Origin: Thiodiazotropha sp040507035
GTDB lineage: Bacteria > Pseudomonadota > Gammaproteobacteria > Chromatiales > Chromatiaceae
Assembly (NCBI GenBank): GCA_040507035.1
Contig: JBEVVR010000014.1
Coordinates: forward strand, 241,676 to 305,675
DNA: 64,000 nucleotides
Direction: 5' to 3'
A model generated the notes under the pieces. It was not told the origin of the DNA. It did no database searches and saw only the letters and a program-made list of their open reading frames with translations. The position numbers and the translations under genes are program-made. Shown here in pieces: positions 51,643 through 61,600 of this stretch; position 1 is the first letter of the stretch, and each line of letters starts with the position of its first letter.

Positions 51643-52830
51643 TCAAGCCTTGAGTACCCCTTCAATTCGATCCAGTGCCTTTTGCAGATTTTGCTGACTG
51701 GTGGCGATTGAGATGCGGACATGTCCGGAGAGTCCAAAGGCGGTACCCGGTACCAGAGCGACGCCGGCCTCGGTGATCAGGTACTCCGAGAGCTCCAGAT
51801 CATTGCTTACACCGTCGATGGCGGCAAGGGCGCCTTCCACATTTGGGAAACAGTAGAAGGTGCCATCACTAGGCAGACAGTCGATTCCCGGCATGCCGTT
51901 GAGACGCTCGACCACATAATCGTGGCGCTCCTTGAATGCGACCAGCATCTCCTGGATACAATCCTGGGGGCCCTCCAAAGCTGCTTGAGCCGCCACTTGT
52001 GAAATCGAGGTGGGGTTAGATGTGCTCTGGGACTGGATTTTTTTCATCGACTTGATGATATCCGCCGGTCCACCGGCATAACCGATTCGCCATCCGGTCA
52101 TGGAGTAGGCCTTGGAGACCCCGTTCAGCACCAGGGTACGATCCTTCAAATCGGGGCAGGCGTTGAGGATGTTGACGAAGCTGTTTCCTGGCCAGAGGAT
52201 GTGTTCATACATGTCGTCGGTTGCGATCAGCACTCGCGGATGATCTTTGAGCACCTCTCCCAGCGCGACCAACTCTTCACGGCTGTAGGCCATACCGGTC
52301 GGGTTTGAGGGGCTGTTGATGACGAAGAGTTTGGTCTTTTCGGTAATTGCCGCCGCCAGCTGTTGCGCATTGATTTTGAAATTCTGCGCGGCGCCGGCTG
52401 AAACCAGCACAGGTACACCGCCCGCCAGAATCGACATGTCCGGATAGGAGACCCAGTAGGGAGCAGGGATAATGACCTCGTCACCGGGATCCAGGACCGC
52501 CTGGGCAAGATTGTAGAAGCTCTGCTTGCCGCCGCAGGAGACCAGGATCTCTTCCGGCGCATAGTCGAATCCGTTGTCACGCTTGAATTTGTCTATGATT
52601 GCCTGTTTCAGGGCGGGTGTGCCATCCACGGCGGTGTATTTGGTAAAGCCGTCGTTGATGGCGTTGATGGCGGCTGCCTTGATGTGGTCGGGGGTGTCGA
52701 AATCCGGTTCTCCCGCGCCCAGTCCGATGACATCCTTTCCGGCAGCTCGCATCTCGGCGGCGCGGGCGGTGATTGCAAGGGTAGGGGAGGGTTTGACGGC
52801 TTGTACGCGACTGGAGAGTTGTGCATTCAT
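51643..52830 (-). CDS. aspC: Aspartate aminotransferase family PLP enzyme
   Basis: 395 aa class I aminotransferase. Landmarks: GAGEPDFDTPDHIK, the NSPSNPTG loop, PLP-binding Lys in VLNGVSKAYSMTGWRIGYAGG and the substrate Arg near the C-terminus in GHVRIS. These fit the Rhizobium/Thermus-type Asp aminotransferase (subgroup Ib), which may also transaminate prephenate. Stands alone, divergent from uvrB. Confidence 0.9.
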   Translation of the reverse strand: MNAQLSSRVQAVKPSPTLAITARAAEMRAAGKDVIGLGAGEPDFDTPDHIKAAAINAINDGFTKYTAVDGTPALKQAIIDKFKRDNGFDYAPEEILVSCGGKQSFYNLAQAVLDPGDEVIIPAPYWVSYPDMSILAGGVPVLVSAGAAQNFKINAQQLAAAITEKTKLFVINSPSNPTGMAYSREELVALGEVLKDHPRVLIATDDMYEHILWPGNSFVNILNACPDLKDRTLVLNGVSKAYSMTGWRIGYAGGPADIIKSMKKIQSQSTSNPTSISQVAAQAALEGPQDCIQEMLVAFKERHDYVVERLNGMPGIDCLPSDGTFYCFPNVEGALAAIDGVSNDLELSEYLITEAGVALVPGTAFGLSGHVRISIATSQQNLQKALDRIEGVLKA

Positions 52831-52960
52831 TACTGTTTTTTATCCCTGATTCTCAAACATCAGCGATTCGGCTGATCGACGGGTTGGTTAAAAAGCCATT
52901 CGTAGATGGCGCTGTCGGAATGCCATAATAGCCAATTAACGCACGATGAAGAATCCCCCA

Positions 52961-54967
52961 ATGAGCAAAGTGTTTAAATTAACCGCAAATTTTTCCCCCT
53001 CCGGTGACCAACCAGAGGCGATCAGGCAACTTGAAGAGGGCTTGAGGGATGGTGAGGCCGGTATGACCCTGCTCGGTGTCACCGGCTCTGGCAAGACTTT
53101 CAGCATCGCCAATGTGATCGAGAAATTGCAACGACCAACCCTGATCTTGGCACCCAACAAGACCCTCGCCGCCCAGCTCTATGGCGAATTCAAGGAGTTC
53201 TTCCCCGAAAATGCAGTGGAGTATTTCGTCTCCTACTATGACTACTATCAGCCCGAGGCCTATGTGCCGGCTTCCGATACCTTTATCGAAAAGGATGCCT
53301 CGATCAATGATCACATCGAACAGATGCGGTTGTCGGCAACCAAGGCGCTGCTGGAGCGCCAGGATACGATTATCGTGGCCACGGTCTCCTCGATATATGG
53401 CCTGGGTGACCCGCGGGCCTACCTGGGGATGATGCTCCACCTGAGCCGTGGCGAGATCATCGATCAGCGCGCCATTCTGCGCCGTCTCGCGGAGTTGCAG
53501 TACAAACGCAATGAAGTGGAGCTGCATCGCGCCACCTTCCGGGTGCGTGGCGAGGTGATCGATATCTATCCCGCGGAGTCGGATGCGGAGGCGGTGCGGG
53601 TCGAGCTGTTCGATGACGAGATAGAGAATATCTCGGTGTTCGACCCCCTAACCGGTGAGATCAGACGCAAGGTGCCACGCTACTCGATCTTTCCCAAAAG
53701 CCACTATGTGACGCCGAGAGAGACCCTGTTGCAGGCCGTGGATCAGATAAAACTGGAGCTGCAGCAACGGCTGAAGGAGTTGGAATCGGCGAACAAGCTG
53801 GTGGAGGCGCAGCGCCTCGACCAGAGGACCCGCTTCGATATCGAGATGATCACCGAGCTTGGTTACTGCACCGGTATCGAGAACTACTCCCGCTATCTCT
53901 CGGGGCGCTCCGCCGGCGAACCGCCGCCCACACTCTTCGACTACCTGCCCGACGATGCCCTGCTGGTGGTGGACGAAAGTCATGTCACCATACCCCAGCT
54001 CGGCGGCATGTACCGCGGCGACAGGTCGCGCAAGGAGACCCTGGTGGAGTACGGTTTTCGTCTTCCTTCCGCCCTCGACAACAGGCCCCTGAGGTTCGAG
54101 GAGTTTGAATTTCGCTCGCCGCAGACCATCTATGTCAGCGCCACCCCCCGCGATTATGAGATCGAACACTCCGGTGCCATCGTCGAACAGGTGGTACGTC
54201 CCACCGGGCTTGTCGATCCTCAGCTCGAGGTCAGGGCGGCAAGCACCCAGGTCGATGACCTGCTGTCGGAAATCAACCTACGGGTGGGGCGCAATGAGCG
54301 GGTATTGGTGACCACGCTTACCAAACGCATGGCGGAGGATCTTACCGACTATCTCGGTGATCACGGGGTGCGTGTGCGTTATCTCCATTCCGATATCGAT
54401 ACCGTGGAGCGGGTGGAGATCATTCGCGACCTGCGCCTGGGGGAGTTCGATGTGCTGGTCGGTATTAACCTGCTGCGTGAGGGATTGGATATGCCTGAGG
54501 TCTCACTGGTGGCGATCCTGGATGCGGACAAGGAGGGATTTCTGCGTTCCGAGGGTTCCCTGATCCAGACCATCGGCCGCGCCGCGCGCAATGCCAATGG
54601 CATGGCGATCCTCTATGCGGATCAGATGACCGGATCGATGGAGCGGGCGATCGACGAGACCAATCGGCGGCGTGCCAAGCAGATCGAATATAACCAGACC
54701 CACGGTATTACCCCACAGACCATCCTGAAATCGATTGCCGACATCATGGAAGGTGCCTACCCGGGAGGACAGGTCAACGCCAAACGTTATGCCAAGGTGG
54801 CGGAGGAGGAGCTGGAGTATGCCGGCCTTACACCTGCTCAGATGGCAAAGCGTATCCAGCAGCTTGAGCAACAGATGTATCGTCATGCCCAGGATCTTGA
54901 ATTTGAAGAAGCGGCAAAAGTTCGGGATCAGATCAAACATCTGCAAGAGCGGGGATTAGTGGTGTGA
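52961..54967 (+). CDS. uvrB: UvrABC excinuclease subunit B
   Basis: 668 aa. DNA-damage recognition helicase of nucleotide excision repair. I set the start at ATG 52961 (MSKVFKLTANFSPSGDQPEAI, matching E. coli UvrB); ATG 52946 is the alternative. Walker A TLLGVTGSGKTF, the DNA-clasping hairpin YYDYYQPEAYVPASDTFIEKD, the helicase motif LVVDESHVTIPQ, QTIGRAARN, and the C-terminal UvrC-binding UVR domain (LEFEEAAKVRDQIKHL). Confidence 0.98.
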   Translation: MSKVFKLTANFSPSGDQPEAIRQLEEGLRDGEAGMTLLGVTGSGKTFSIANVIEKLQRPTLILAPNKTLAAQLYGEFKEFFPENAVEYFVSYYDYYQPEAYVPASDTFIEKDASINDHIEQMRLSATKALLERQDTIIVATVSSIYGLGDPRAYLGMMLHLSRGEIIDQRAILRRLAELQYKRNEVELHRATFRVRGEVIDIYPAESDAEAVRVELFDDEIENISVFDPLTGEIRRKVPRYSIFPKSHYVTPRETLLQAVDQIKLELQQRLKELESANKLVEAQRLDQRTRFDIEMITELGYCTGIENYSRYLSGRSAGEPPPTLFDYLPDDALLVVDESHVTIPQLGGMYRGDRSRKETLVEYGFRLPSALDNRPLRFEEFEFRSPQTIYVSATPRDYEIEHSGAIVEQVVRPTGLVDPQLEVRAASTQVDDLLSEINLRVGRNERVLVTTLTKRMAEDLTDYLGDHGVRVRYLHSDIDTVERVEIIRDLRLGEFDVLVGINLLREGLDMPEVSLVAILDADKEGFLRSEGSLIQTIGRAARNANGMAILYADQMTGSMERAIDETNRRRAKQIEYNQTHGITPQTILKSIADIMEGAYPGGQVNAKRYAKVAEEELEYAGLTPAQMAKRIQQLEQQMYRHAQDLEFEEAAKVRDQIKHLQERGLVV

Positions 54968-55201
54968 CATTGCCTAGCTCCCCGATGCCAAAGCGCTATG
55001 CTGGGTGTGGCGACGAATGCTTGCTGGAACGAATTAGACTGAGCCCTACCAAAGCGCTATCTGTATTAACAGGAGAAATGTAAAGTATTTAAAATAAATG
55101 CTTTATTTTTCTAAACTTTCTTCTAGAATTAAATTCATTCCAAGTGAAAAGCCAGGCAGAGAGAGTCTCTGCAACACAGGCTGCGGCAGGTAGTACCGAG
55201 T

Positions 55202-55855
55202 ATGGGCGATATTCAAGGTATGCTCAGTGACATCCAGGCGGAGGCGGACTATGCCTGTCGCATGACTGGGCAGAACCATCTCAACGATCACGTTCTGGCC
55301 GCCATGGGGCGGGTTGCCAGAAACCGTTTTGTCAGCAAACCGTTTCGTTCCCACGCCTTCGACAACAGCCCGCTACCCATCGGTAAGGGCCAAACCATCT
55401 CCCAGCCATTTATTGTTGCCTTGATGACCGATCTCATCGCACCAAAAAGGCATGACAAGATTCTTGAGGTGGGTACCGGCTCTGGTTATCAAACAGCGGT
55501 GCTGGCGGAGTTGGTCGACCACCTCTATACCATCGAGATCATCCCCAAGCTGGCGCAGAAGTCCCGCCGCTGCTTGCAGAAGGAAGGCTACTCCAACATC
55601 TCATTCCTCGAGGGTGACGGCTACTACGGCTGGCCCGATGCAGCACCCTTCGATGCCATCATGGTCACGGCGGCGGTGGAACATATACCCCAACCGCTGA
55701 TCGATCAACTGGCACCGGGTGGGCGTCTTGTGCTGCCGGTCGGGCAGAGACGCTACAGCCAGGATCTGATACTGGTTGAGAAAGACCAAGCCGGGGCGGT
55801 CGAAAAAACCAGACTGATGCCGGTCTCCTTTGTTCCACTGACCGGATCGCGCTGA
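55202..55855 (+). CDS. pcm: Protein-L-isoaspartate O-methyltransferase
   Basis: 217 aa repair methyltransferase. SAM motif ILEVGTGSGYQTAVLAELV, the PIGKGQTISQPFIVALMTD segment specific to PCMT, and post-I ADVYTIEII-like strand (HLYTIEIIPKL). Start ATG 55202. It is not in the usual surE-pcm-nlpD-rpoS cluster. Confidence 0.93.
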   Translation: MGDIQGMLSDIQAEADYACRMTGQNHLNDHVLAAMGRVARNRFVSKPFRSHAFDNSPLPIGKGQTISQPFIVALMTDLIAPKRHDKILEVGTGSGYQTAVLAELVDHLYTIEIIPKLAQKSRRCLQKEGYSNISFLEGDGYYGWPDAAPFDAIMVTAAVEHIPQPLIDQLAPGGRLVLPVGQRRYSQDLILVEKDQAGAVEKTRLMPVSFVPLTGSR

Positions 55856-55918
55856 CTAACTGACTTCTCGGCGGGGTTGCAAAGGATATAGAGCAGCCTG
55901 TATGATTCGCCGTCTCAA

Positions 55919-55995
<77 letters not shown>

Positions 55996-56001
55996 ACATA
56001 C

Positions 56002-56035
56002 AAAAGCACTTATGGTTTGCCCTGAGTGCTTTTTC
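56002..56035 (+). terminator. Rho-independent terminator after tRNA-Val
   Basis: 9-bp stem AAAAGCACT/AGTGCTTTT with a 14-nt loop and T-rich tail, starting 7 nt after the tRNA. Confidence 0.85.
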
Positions 56036-56057
56036 TTGCTTTCGGGTATGCAGTAGT

Positions 56058-58133
56058 TCAAATAGTCTGGCTCATCCCCGTCCCGCTGTTCCAAGTGGTA
56101 TACAGCTCCTCGGCGGGTAGTGGATGGCTGTAGAGATAGCCTTGAGCAAGAATACTCCCGGCCTTTAGAAGAAAGTCGGCCTGACTCTTGTTTTCCACCC
56201 CTTCGGCAACTGACTCAAGTCCAAGGCTTTTCGACAAGGCGATAATGGCCCGTACAATCGCCTCATCATTGCTATCCTGACCGATATCCCGAACAAACGA
56301 TTTGTCTATCTTGATGTGGTCCAGTGGCAACAGTTTGAGATAGGCGAGACTTGAGTAGCCGGTGCCGAAGTCGTCAACCGCAAAATTGATTCCTATGGCT
56401 TTAAGTTCACCGAGTACAGTGCGACTCAATCCTGGGTTACGCATCAACATCGACTCGGTGACTTCCAGTTCCAAGCGTTGCGGTGAAAGTCCGCTTGTTC
56501 GCAGCTCGTCGGAAACCTGTTTGATCAGAGTTTGGTCGATCTGCTGCACCGAGAGGTTGACCGATATGCGAGGCACCCGGAACGTCTCTTGGTCCCATCT
56601 TGCGAGCTGATGGCAAGCGGTATGCAGTACCCATCTGCCAATATCGCCGATAATACCTATTTCTTCAGCCAGCTCGATAAAGAGACCGGGTGCGATCAGG
56701 CCCTTCTTGGGGTGTTGCCACCGTACCAGTGCTTCGACGCCATGTAGTTGTTGCGTCTTGATGTCCACAATCGGCTGATAGTGTAGCCTCAGTTCGTTGC
56801 GCTCGATGGCCCGGCGCAGTTCATTTTCCATCATCAAGCGTTCAAGCGCACCCTCGGTCAAGGCCTGGGTAAAGAATCGATAGGTATTTCTGCCTTGCTG
56901 TTTGGCTTCGTACATGGCGCGGTCGGCATGGCGAATCAGCAGATCGGGATCGTCACCGTCATTGGGGTAGAGGGTTATTCCAATGCTTGCTGTCACCACC
57001 AGCTCATGTTCTCCGATATTCATTGAGTTGGAGAACATATCGATCAGTTTACGCGCCACCACGGCGGCATGTTGCGCACTGGTCTGTTCCTCCAAAAGCA
57101 GCACAAACTCATCGCCTCCGAGTCTGGCGATGGTGTCACTGGAACGGATGATCTCATTCATGCGTCTGCTGACTTCCAGCAGAACCTGGTCACCAATCGG
57201 ATGTCCGAGGGTATCGTTAACCGTCTTGAAACGGTCAAGATCGAGAAACAGTAGAGCAATCGAATTCTTCTCGCGGTGAGCGTGCATCAAGGCATGGTCG
57301 AAGCGTTCGCGAAACAGGGCACGATTGGGTAGCTGGGTCAGGGCGTCGTGGTGGGCAAGGAAGTTGATTTGATCCTGAGCTTCCTTGATCTGGGTAATGT
57401 CACTGAAGACACCGACGAAGTGGGTTGTATCGCCATTGCTGTCTTTAACCGCACTGATGGTAAGCCATTCTGGATAGACATCCCCGTTTTTGCGTCTGTT
57501 CCAGATCTCTCCCCGCCAATGCCCCGCTTTGAGCAGGGTATCCCACATGTCGCGATAGAACGAGGGTTCATGGTGTCCCGATTTGAGGATTCTTGGATTT
57601 TCACCCAACACCTCATCCTGGGTATAGCCGGTGATGGCTTCAAAGGCCGGATTAGTGGAGACGATGTTTCCCTTCACATCGGTTACCGTGATCCCTTCGG
57701 CTGTGTTCTGGAAGGCCCGTTCCGCGAGGCGCAGCTTCTCCTCGGCAATACGGTGTGCCTTTCTCAGCTGATTATCCTGCAATACCCGCTTTACCGCTTC
57801 ACCCAGCCTGGCAGGTCGATCCTTCAAGACATAATCGTTGGCGCCCTGGCGCAAGGCATCAATGGCCGCCTCTTCACCAATGCCGCCGGAGACGATGATA
57901 AAGGGTATGTCGCTGCTCTGTTGCCGCAACAGGGTGAGAGCCCGAAAACCGCTGAACTGGGGTAGATGCCAGTCGCACAAGATCAGATCCGGCTGATCAG
58001 CTATTGCTTGTAGATAATCGCTTTCTGTCTGTACTCGGCTGTAGTCAAGGTCAAAGCCCTCATCCCTGAGCCGCAGCGCCATCAGTTCTGCATCGTAGGG
58101 TAGGTCCTCTACAATTAGTACCTTTAAAGTCAT
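56058..58133 (-). CDS. REC-PAS-GGDEF-EAL c-di-GMP response regulator
   Basis: 691 aa, cytosolic. Receiver (about 1-120) with VEDLPYDAE pocket and phospho-acceptor in LILCDWHLPQFSG, PAS (about 135-255), GGDEF (about 265-425) with intact GGDEF (ARLGGDEFVLLLEE), and EAL (about 440-680) with intact EAL (GVEALVRWQHP) and DDFGTGYSS. It lies 8 nt after a CheY-like gene and 570 nt after the end of a six-PAS kinase gene; the three probably form one phosphorelay into c-di-GMP. Confidence 0.92.
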   Translation of the reverse strand: MTLKVLIVEDLPYDAELMALRLRDEGFDLDYSRVQTESDYLQAIADQPDLILCDWHLPQFSGFRALTLLRQQSSDIPFIIVSGGIGEEAAIDALRQGANDYVLKDRPARLGEAVKRVLQDNQLRKAHRIAEEKLRLAERAFQNTAEGITVTDVKGNIVSTNPAFEAITGYTQDEVLGENPRILKSGHHEPSFYRDMWDTLLKAGHWRGEIWNRRKNGDVYPEWLTISAVKDSNGDTTHFVGVFSDITQIKEAQDQINFLAHHDALTQLPNRALFRERFDHALMHAHREKNSIALLFLDLDRFKTVNDTLGHPIGDQVLLEVSRRMNEIIRSSDTIARLGGDEFVLLLEEQTSAQHAAVVARKLIDMFSNSMNIGEHELVVTASIGITLYPNDGDDPDLLIRHADRAMYEAKQQGRNTYRFFTQALTEGALERLMMENELRRAIERNELRLHYQPIVDIKTQQLHGVEALVRWQHPKKGLIAPGLFIELAEEIGIIGDIGRWVLHTACHQLARWDQETFRVPRISVNLSVQQIDQTLIKQVSDELRTSGLSPQRLELEVTESMLMRNPGLSRTVLGELKAIGINFAVDDFGTGYSSLAYLKLLPLDHIKIDKSFVRDIGQDSNDEAIVRAIIALSKSLGLESVAEGVENKSQADFLLKAGSILAQGYLYSHPLPAEELYTTWNSGTGMSQTI

Positions 58134-58140
58134 CGCGGGA

Positions 58141-58599
58141 TCAGCTGTTATTTGTATCTGTCATCGGTGCTGCGACATTTAGGGTCAGCCAGTAATCTTC
58201 GATCAGGCGGACTACATCAATGAAGCCGGTAAATGAGACGGGTTTGACCAGATAGGAGTTTGCTCCGATATCATAAGATAGCGCCCTATCTCCCTCTTCC
58301 TTGGAGGAGGTGAGAATGACAACCGGTATGCGTTTGATCGAAGGTGTCCCCTTGATGCGTTTCAACACCTCGAAGCCATCTATCCCCGGCATCTTGAGAT
58401 CAAGCAGTATCAGATCAGGAAGTGGATTCTGGTTTCGGTCTGCGTAGTGGTCGTTACCAAACAGATAGTCCAATGCCTGCTGTCCACTGTAAGCGACCTC
58501 GACACGGTTGGAAAGACGAGCCTCTTTAAATGCATCGAGGGCCAGTTCAACATCCATCCGGCTGTCCTCAACCAGTAATATCGCAGCGGGTTTGCTCAT
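58141..58599 (-). CDS. Single-domain CheY/Rcp1-like response regulator
   Basis: 152 aa. Receiver only: LLVEDSRMDVELALDAF, phospho-acceptor in LILLDLKMPGIDG, Thr in VILTSSKEEGD and Lys in SYLVKPVSF. The Rcp1-like form is typical of partners of phytochrome-type kinases (DLRAPLR H-box), which the adjacent kinase has. It is the likely intermediate between kinase and REC-GGDEF-EAL protein. Confidence 0.9.
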   Translation of the reverse strand: MSKPAAILLVEDSRMDVELALDAFKEARLSNRVEVAYSGQQALDYLFGNDHYADRNQNPLPDLILLDLKMPGIDGFEVLKRIKGTPSIKRIPVVILTSSKEEGDRALSYDIGANSYLVKPVSFTGFIDVVRLIEDYWLTLNVAAPMTDTNNS

Positions 58600-58699
58600 A
58601 TTGCTTGACCTATTGTTGCACTCCTGCCGGCCACTCTAAGGTGTGCCATTTTTATAAAACTGTCAACAGAATCGATTACTCGAATGGTTTCCAGGCGCA

Positions 58700-61600
58700 T
58701 CAGTGCTCCTCCGCCGAGGGTAGAATAATGGTGAATTGACTGCCTTTGCCCAGGGAGGATTCCACTTTGACCTCGCCATCCATCATTCGTGCAGCCTTGG
58801 TCACTATGGCCAGGCCGACCCCGGTGCCCGGATACTCATCCTGACTGTGGAGACGCTGAAATACTTGAAAGATCTTGTGTTGGTATTGAGGGTCGATACC
58901 GATACCGTTATCTCTGACCGTAATGATGACTCGATCGCCGCTAGGTTTCGCAGCGATCTGAATGACCGGTGCGGTATTCGGGGCGTGGTAGGTGAGGGCA
59001 TTCTCTATCAGGTTGCTGAATTGCTGTCCAATCAAGGTGGCGTCACCAAGAGGGGTGGCGAGCGGTTTCTCGATAATCAGTTTGGCATTGGAACTCTCGA
59101 TGGGTTCGGCAAAGGTGACCTCCAATCCCTCAATGATAGGGGCCAGCTCTATTGGCCTCATCTGCACCGCGCCACGTCCGGTGCGTGAATACTGCAGCAG
59201 GTCATCGATTAGATCACCCATGTGGTTACCCGCCTGAAGGACGTTTTTCAGATAGTGCTGACCCTCTTGATTGAGCGAATCGAGATGTCGGTTGACCAGT
59301 ATATGGGCAAAACCGGTAACCGCCCGCAATGGTGCCCGCAGATCGTGAGACACAGAGTAGACAAAAGACTCCAGTTCCTTATTCGCTGATTCCAATTCAC
59401 TGGTACGCTCATTGACCCGCGCTTCCAGTTCATTGTTGAGACGGCTGAGCTTGATTTCGGCGAGCTTGCGATTGGTGATGTCCTGACCGATCGATTGATA
59501 GGACAGTGTCTCGCCTTGGGTGTTGAATAGAGCCCGGATGGTCCAGCGTTGCCAGCGGGTTGCTGCTGATTTGGTGATTACCTGATGTTCGTGCGACTGG
59601 GTCGGCGAATCGGGGGTCAAGGCCCTTATATTCTCCATCACCCTGTCTCTGTCATCGGCAGGGATCAAGGCGAAAAAACGACTACCGATCAGCTCTTCAG
59701 GAGATTTTTGAAAATAGTCGCAATAGGCTTTGTTGATGAAAGTAATCTCCCCATTCGAGAGGAAACTACAGATCAGCACCGGGGTATCCTCCACCACGGC
59801 TCGATAGCGTTCCTCACTCTGCTGCAAGGCTTCCATGGCCTCAACCCGATCTGTGATGTCCCTACCTACGCCAATGATGGCTGTGACCTTATTGTCATTG
59901 TCTAAAATCGCACTATCCATCCAGCCGAGCCAGCGCCAACCTGAACTTGTCATCGCACGCTGTTCAAGGTAGGTGGTGTAGGGGGGATGCTGGAGGCGTT
60001 GTATCGCTTCATGGGTTTTTGCCTGATCGTCCTCATGGACCAAAGGCATGAACTTGTTGCCCAGCAGTTGGTCTTCGCTCTTTCCGAACATTTTACAATA
60101 GGAAGGACTGGCAAATTCGAAACAGCCTTCGGTATCCACCTTTACCACCAGATCAGTCTGGTTCTCCACCAGGAGTCGATATTTCTCCTCGCTCTGTTTC
60201 AATGCCTCTTCGGCTAATTTACGGTCGGTTATATCATTGTAGATGGCGACGATTTCACCGCCTGGCAGTCGGTAGACATAGTTGTCCACCCAGATACGAA
60301 GACGTTCATCCTGGTAACTGCCGATGGGGAAATACTCGGCTTTACCGGTGAGCCAGACTCGTTTGAATACCTCCAATAGTCCCAGGTGTTCGATCCCGGG
60401 AAATACCTCGGTGACTCGATGGCCGATAACATCTTCGCGTCTGTTCTTGCCGATACGTTCACCCGATTTGTTATACTCCCTGAAAACAAAATCCGCTCCA
60501 TCATCAATCGCCTCGTAGACCGCCACCCCGTCACTCATGTTATCCACCAATTCACGATAGCGGGCTTCGTTTTGTTTCCTTTCGGTGATATCGTGGAGAA
60601 CACAGTGAGTCTGCTTATTGTTACCATGTACATCGTGTCCAATCTGACCATCTACCGATACCGTAACAATCCTGCCGTCACGACGTATCAGGTCATATTC
60701 CTTGCCCCTGACACTGCCATGGGTAAAAAACTCATTGAAGCTTGCATCCAGGAGCGAGTGCTGTTCCGGCACGATGAAGTCGCTGATGGGCCTGCCGATG
60801 ACCTGGTCACGCTGATCGCTGTCAAAGCCTAACAATTCCATCCATGCAGGATTGATGTCGAGAATTACGCCATGTTCATCCAGTGACTCATAGGCAACGG
60901 GAGCACGCTCATAAAAGAGGCGGAAATACTCCATGTTCTCCCGTAATGCCTGCTCCGCCTGGTGAAGGCTTGTGATGTCACGTCCGATACCAAGGACCCC
61001 CATCAACTCTCCGCTGTCATCGATGACAGGGGTTTTGGTGGTCATCAGCAGGGCGCGTTGATCGTTATCTGCGAATCTGATCCATTCTGTGTTGGATCGG
61101 GGTGCTCCCGCATTGATTGCCGCCAGATCGTTGGCGCGAAAGGAGTCTGCCTGCTCTCGAGTTATAAAATCATAGTCGGTCTTACCTTGAATCTCAGCTT
61201 CTTTGGCACCGAAAAATCGCTCAAAAGTAGGATTACACGCAAGGTAGACTCCTTCGGGATCTTTCAGCCAGATAAGATCGGGTAGGGTTTGAAACAGGGT
61301 GCGTAGACGAGACTCTTTCTGCCGCAGAGCCTCCTCCATTGAGTGCATTTCCGTAATATCGCGGGAAACACCGAAGACGCCAATAATCTCTCCCTTCTCA
61401 TCTTTCAACGGACCTTTCGTGGCAAGGAAAGTAATAGGGCCCATCTCAGTATCAAGGTGTTCATGGAATGTGGATACCCTGTCTTCCTCCATCAGGGCTT
61501 GGTCTTTTGCGATCAGCATCTCCGCTTGATGCGGTGGGAACAGCTTTCTGTCATCCTCGCCTAGCACTTGGTCCTTGGATTTGCCCGAAAACAACTCGGC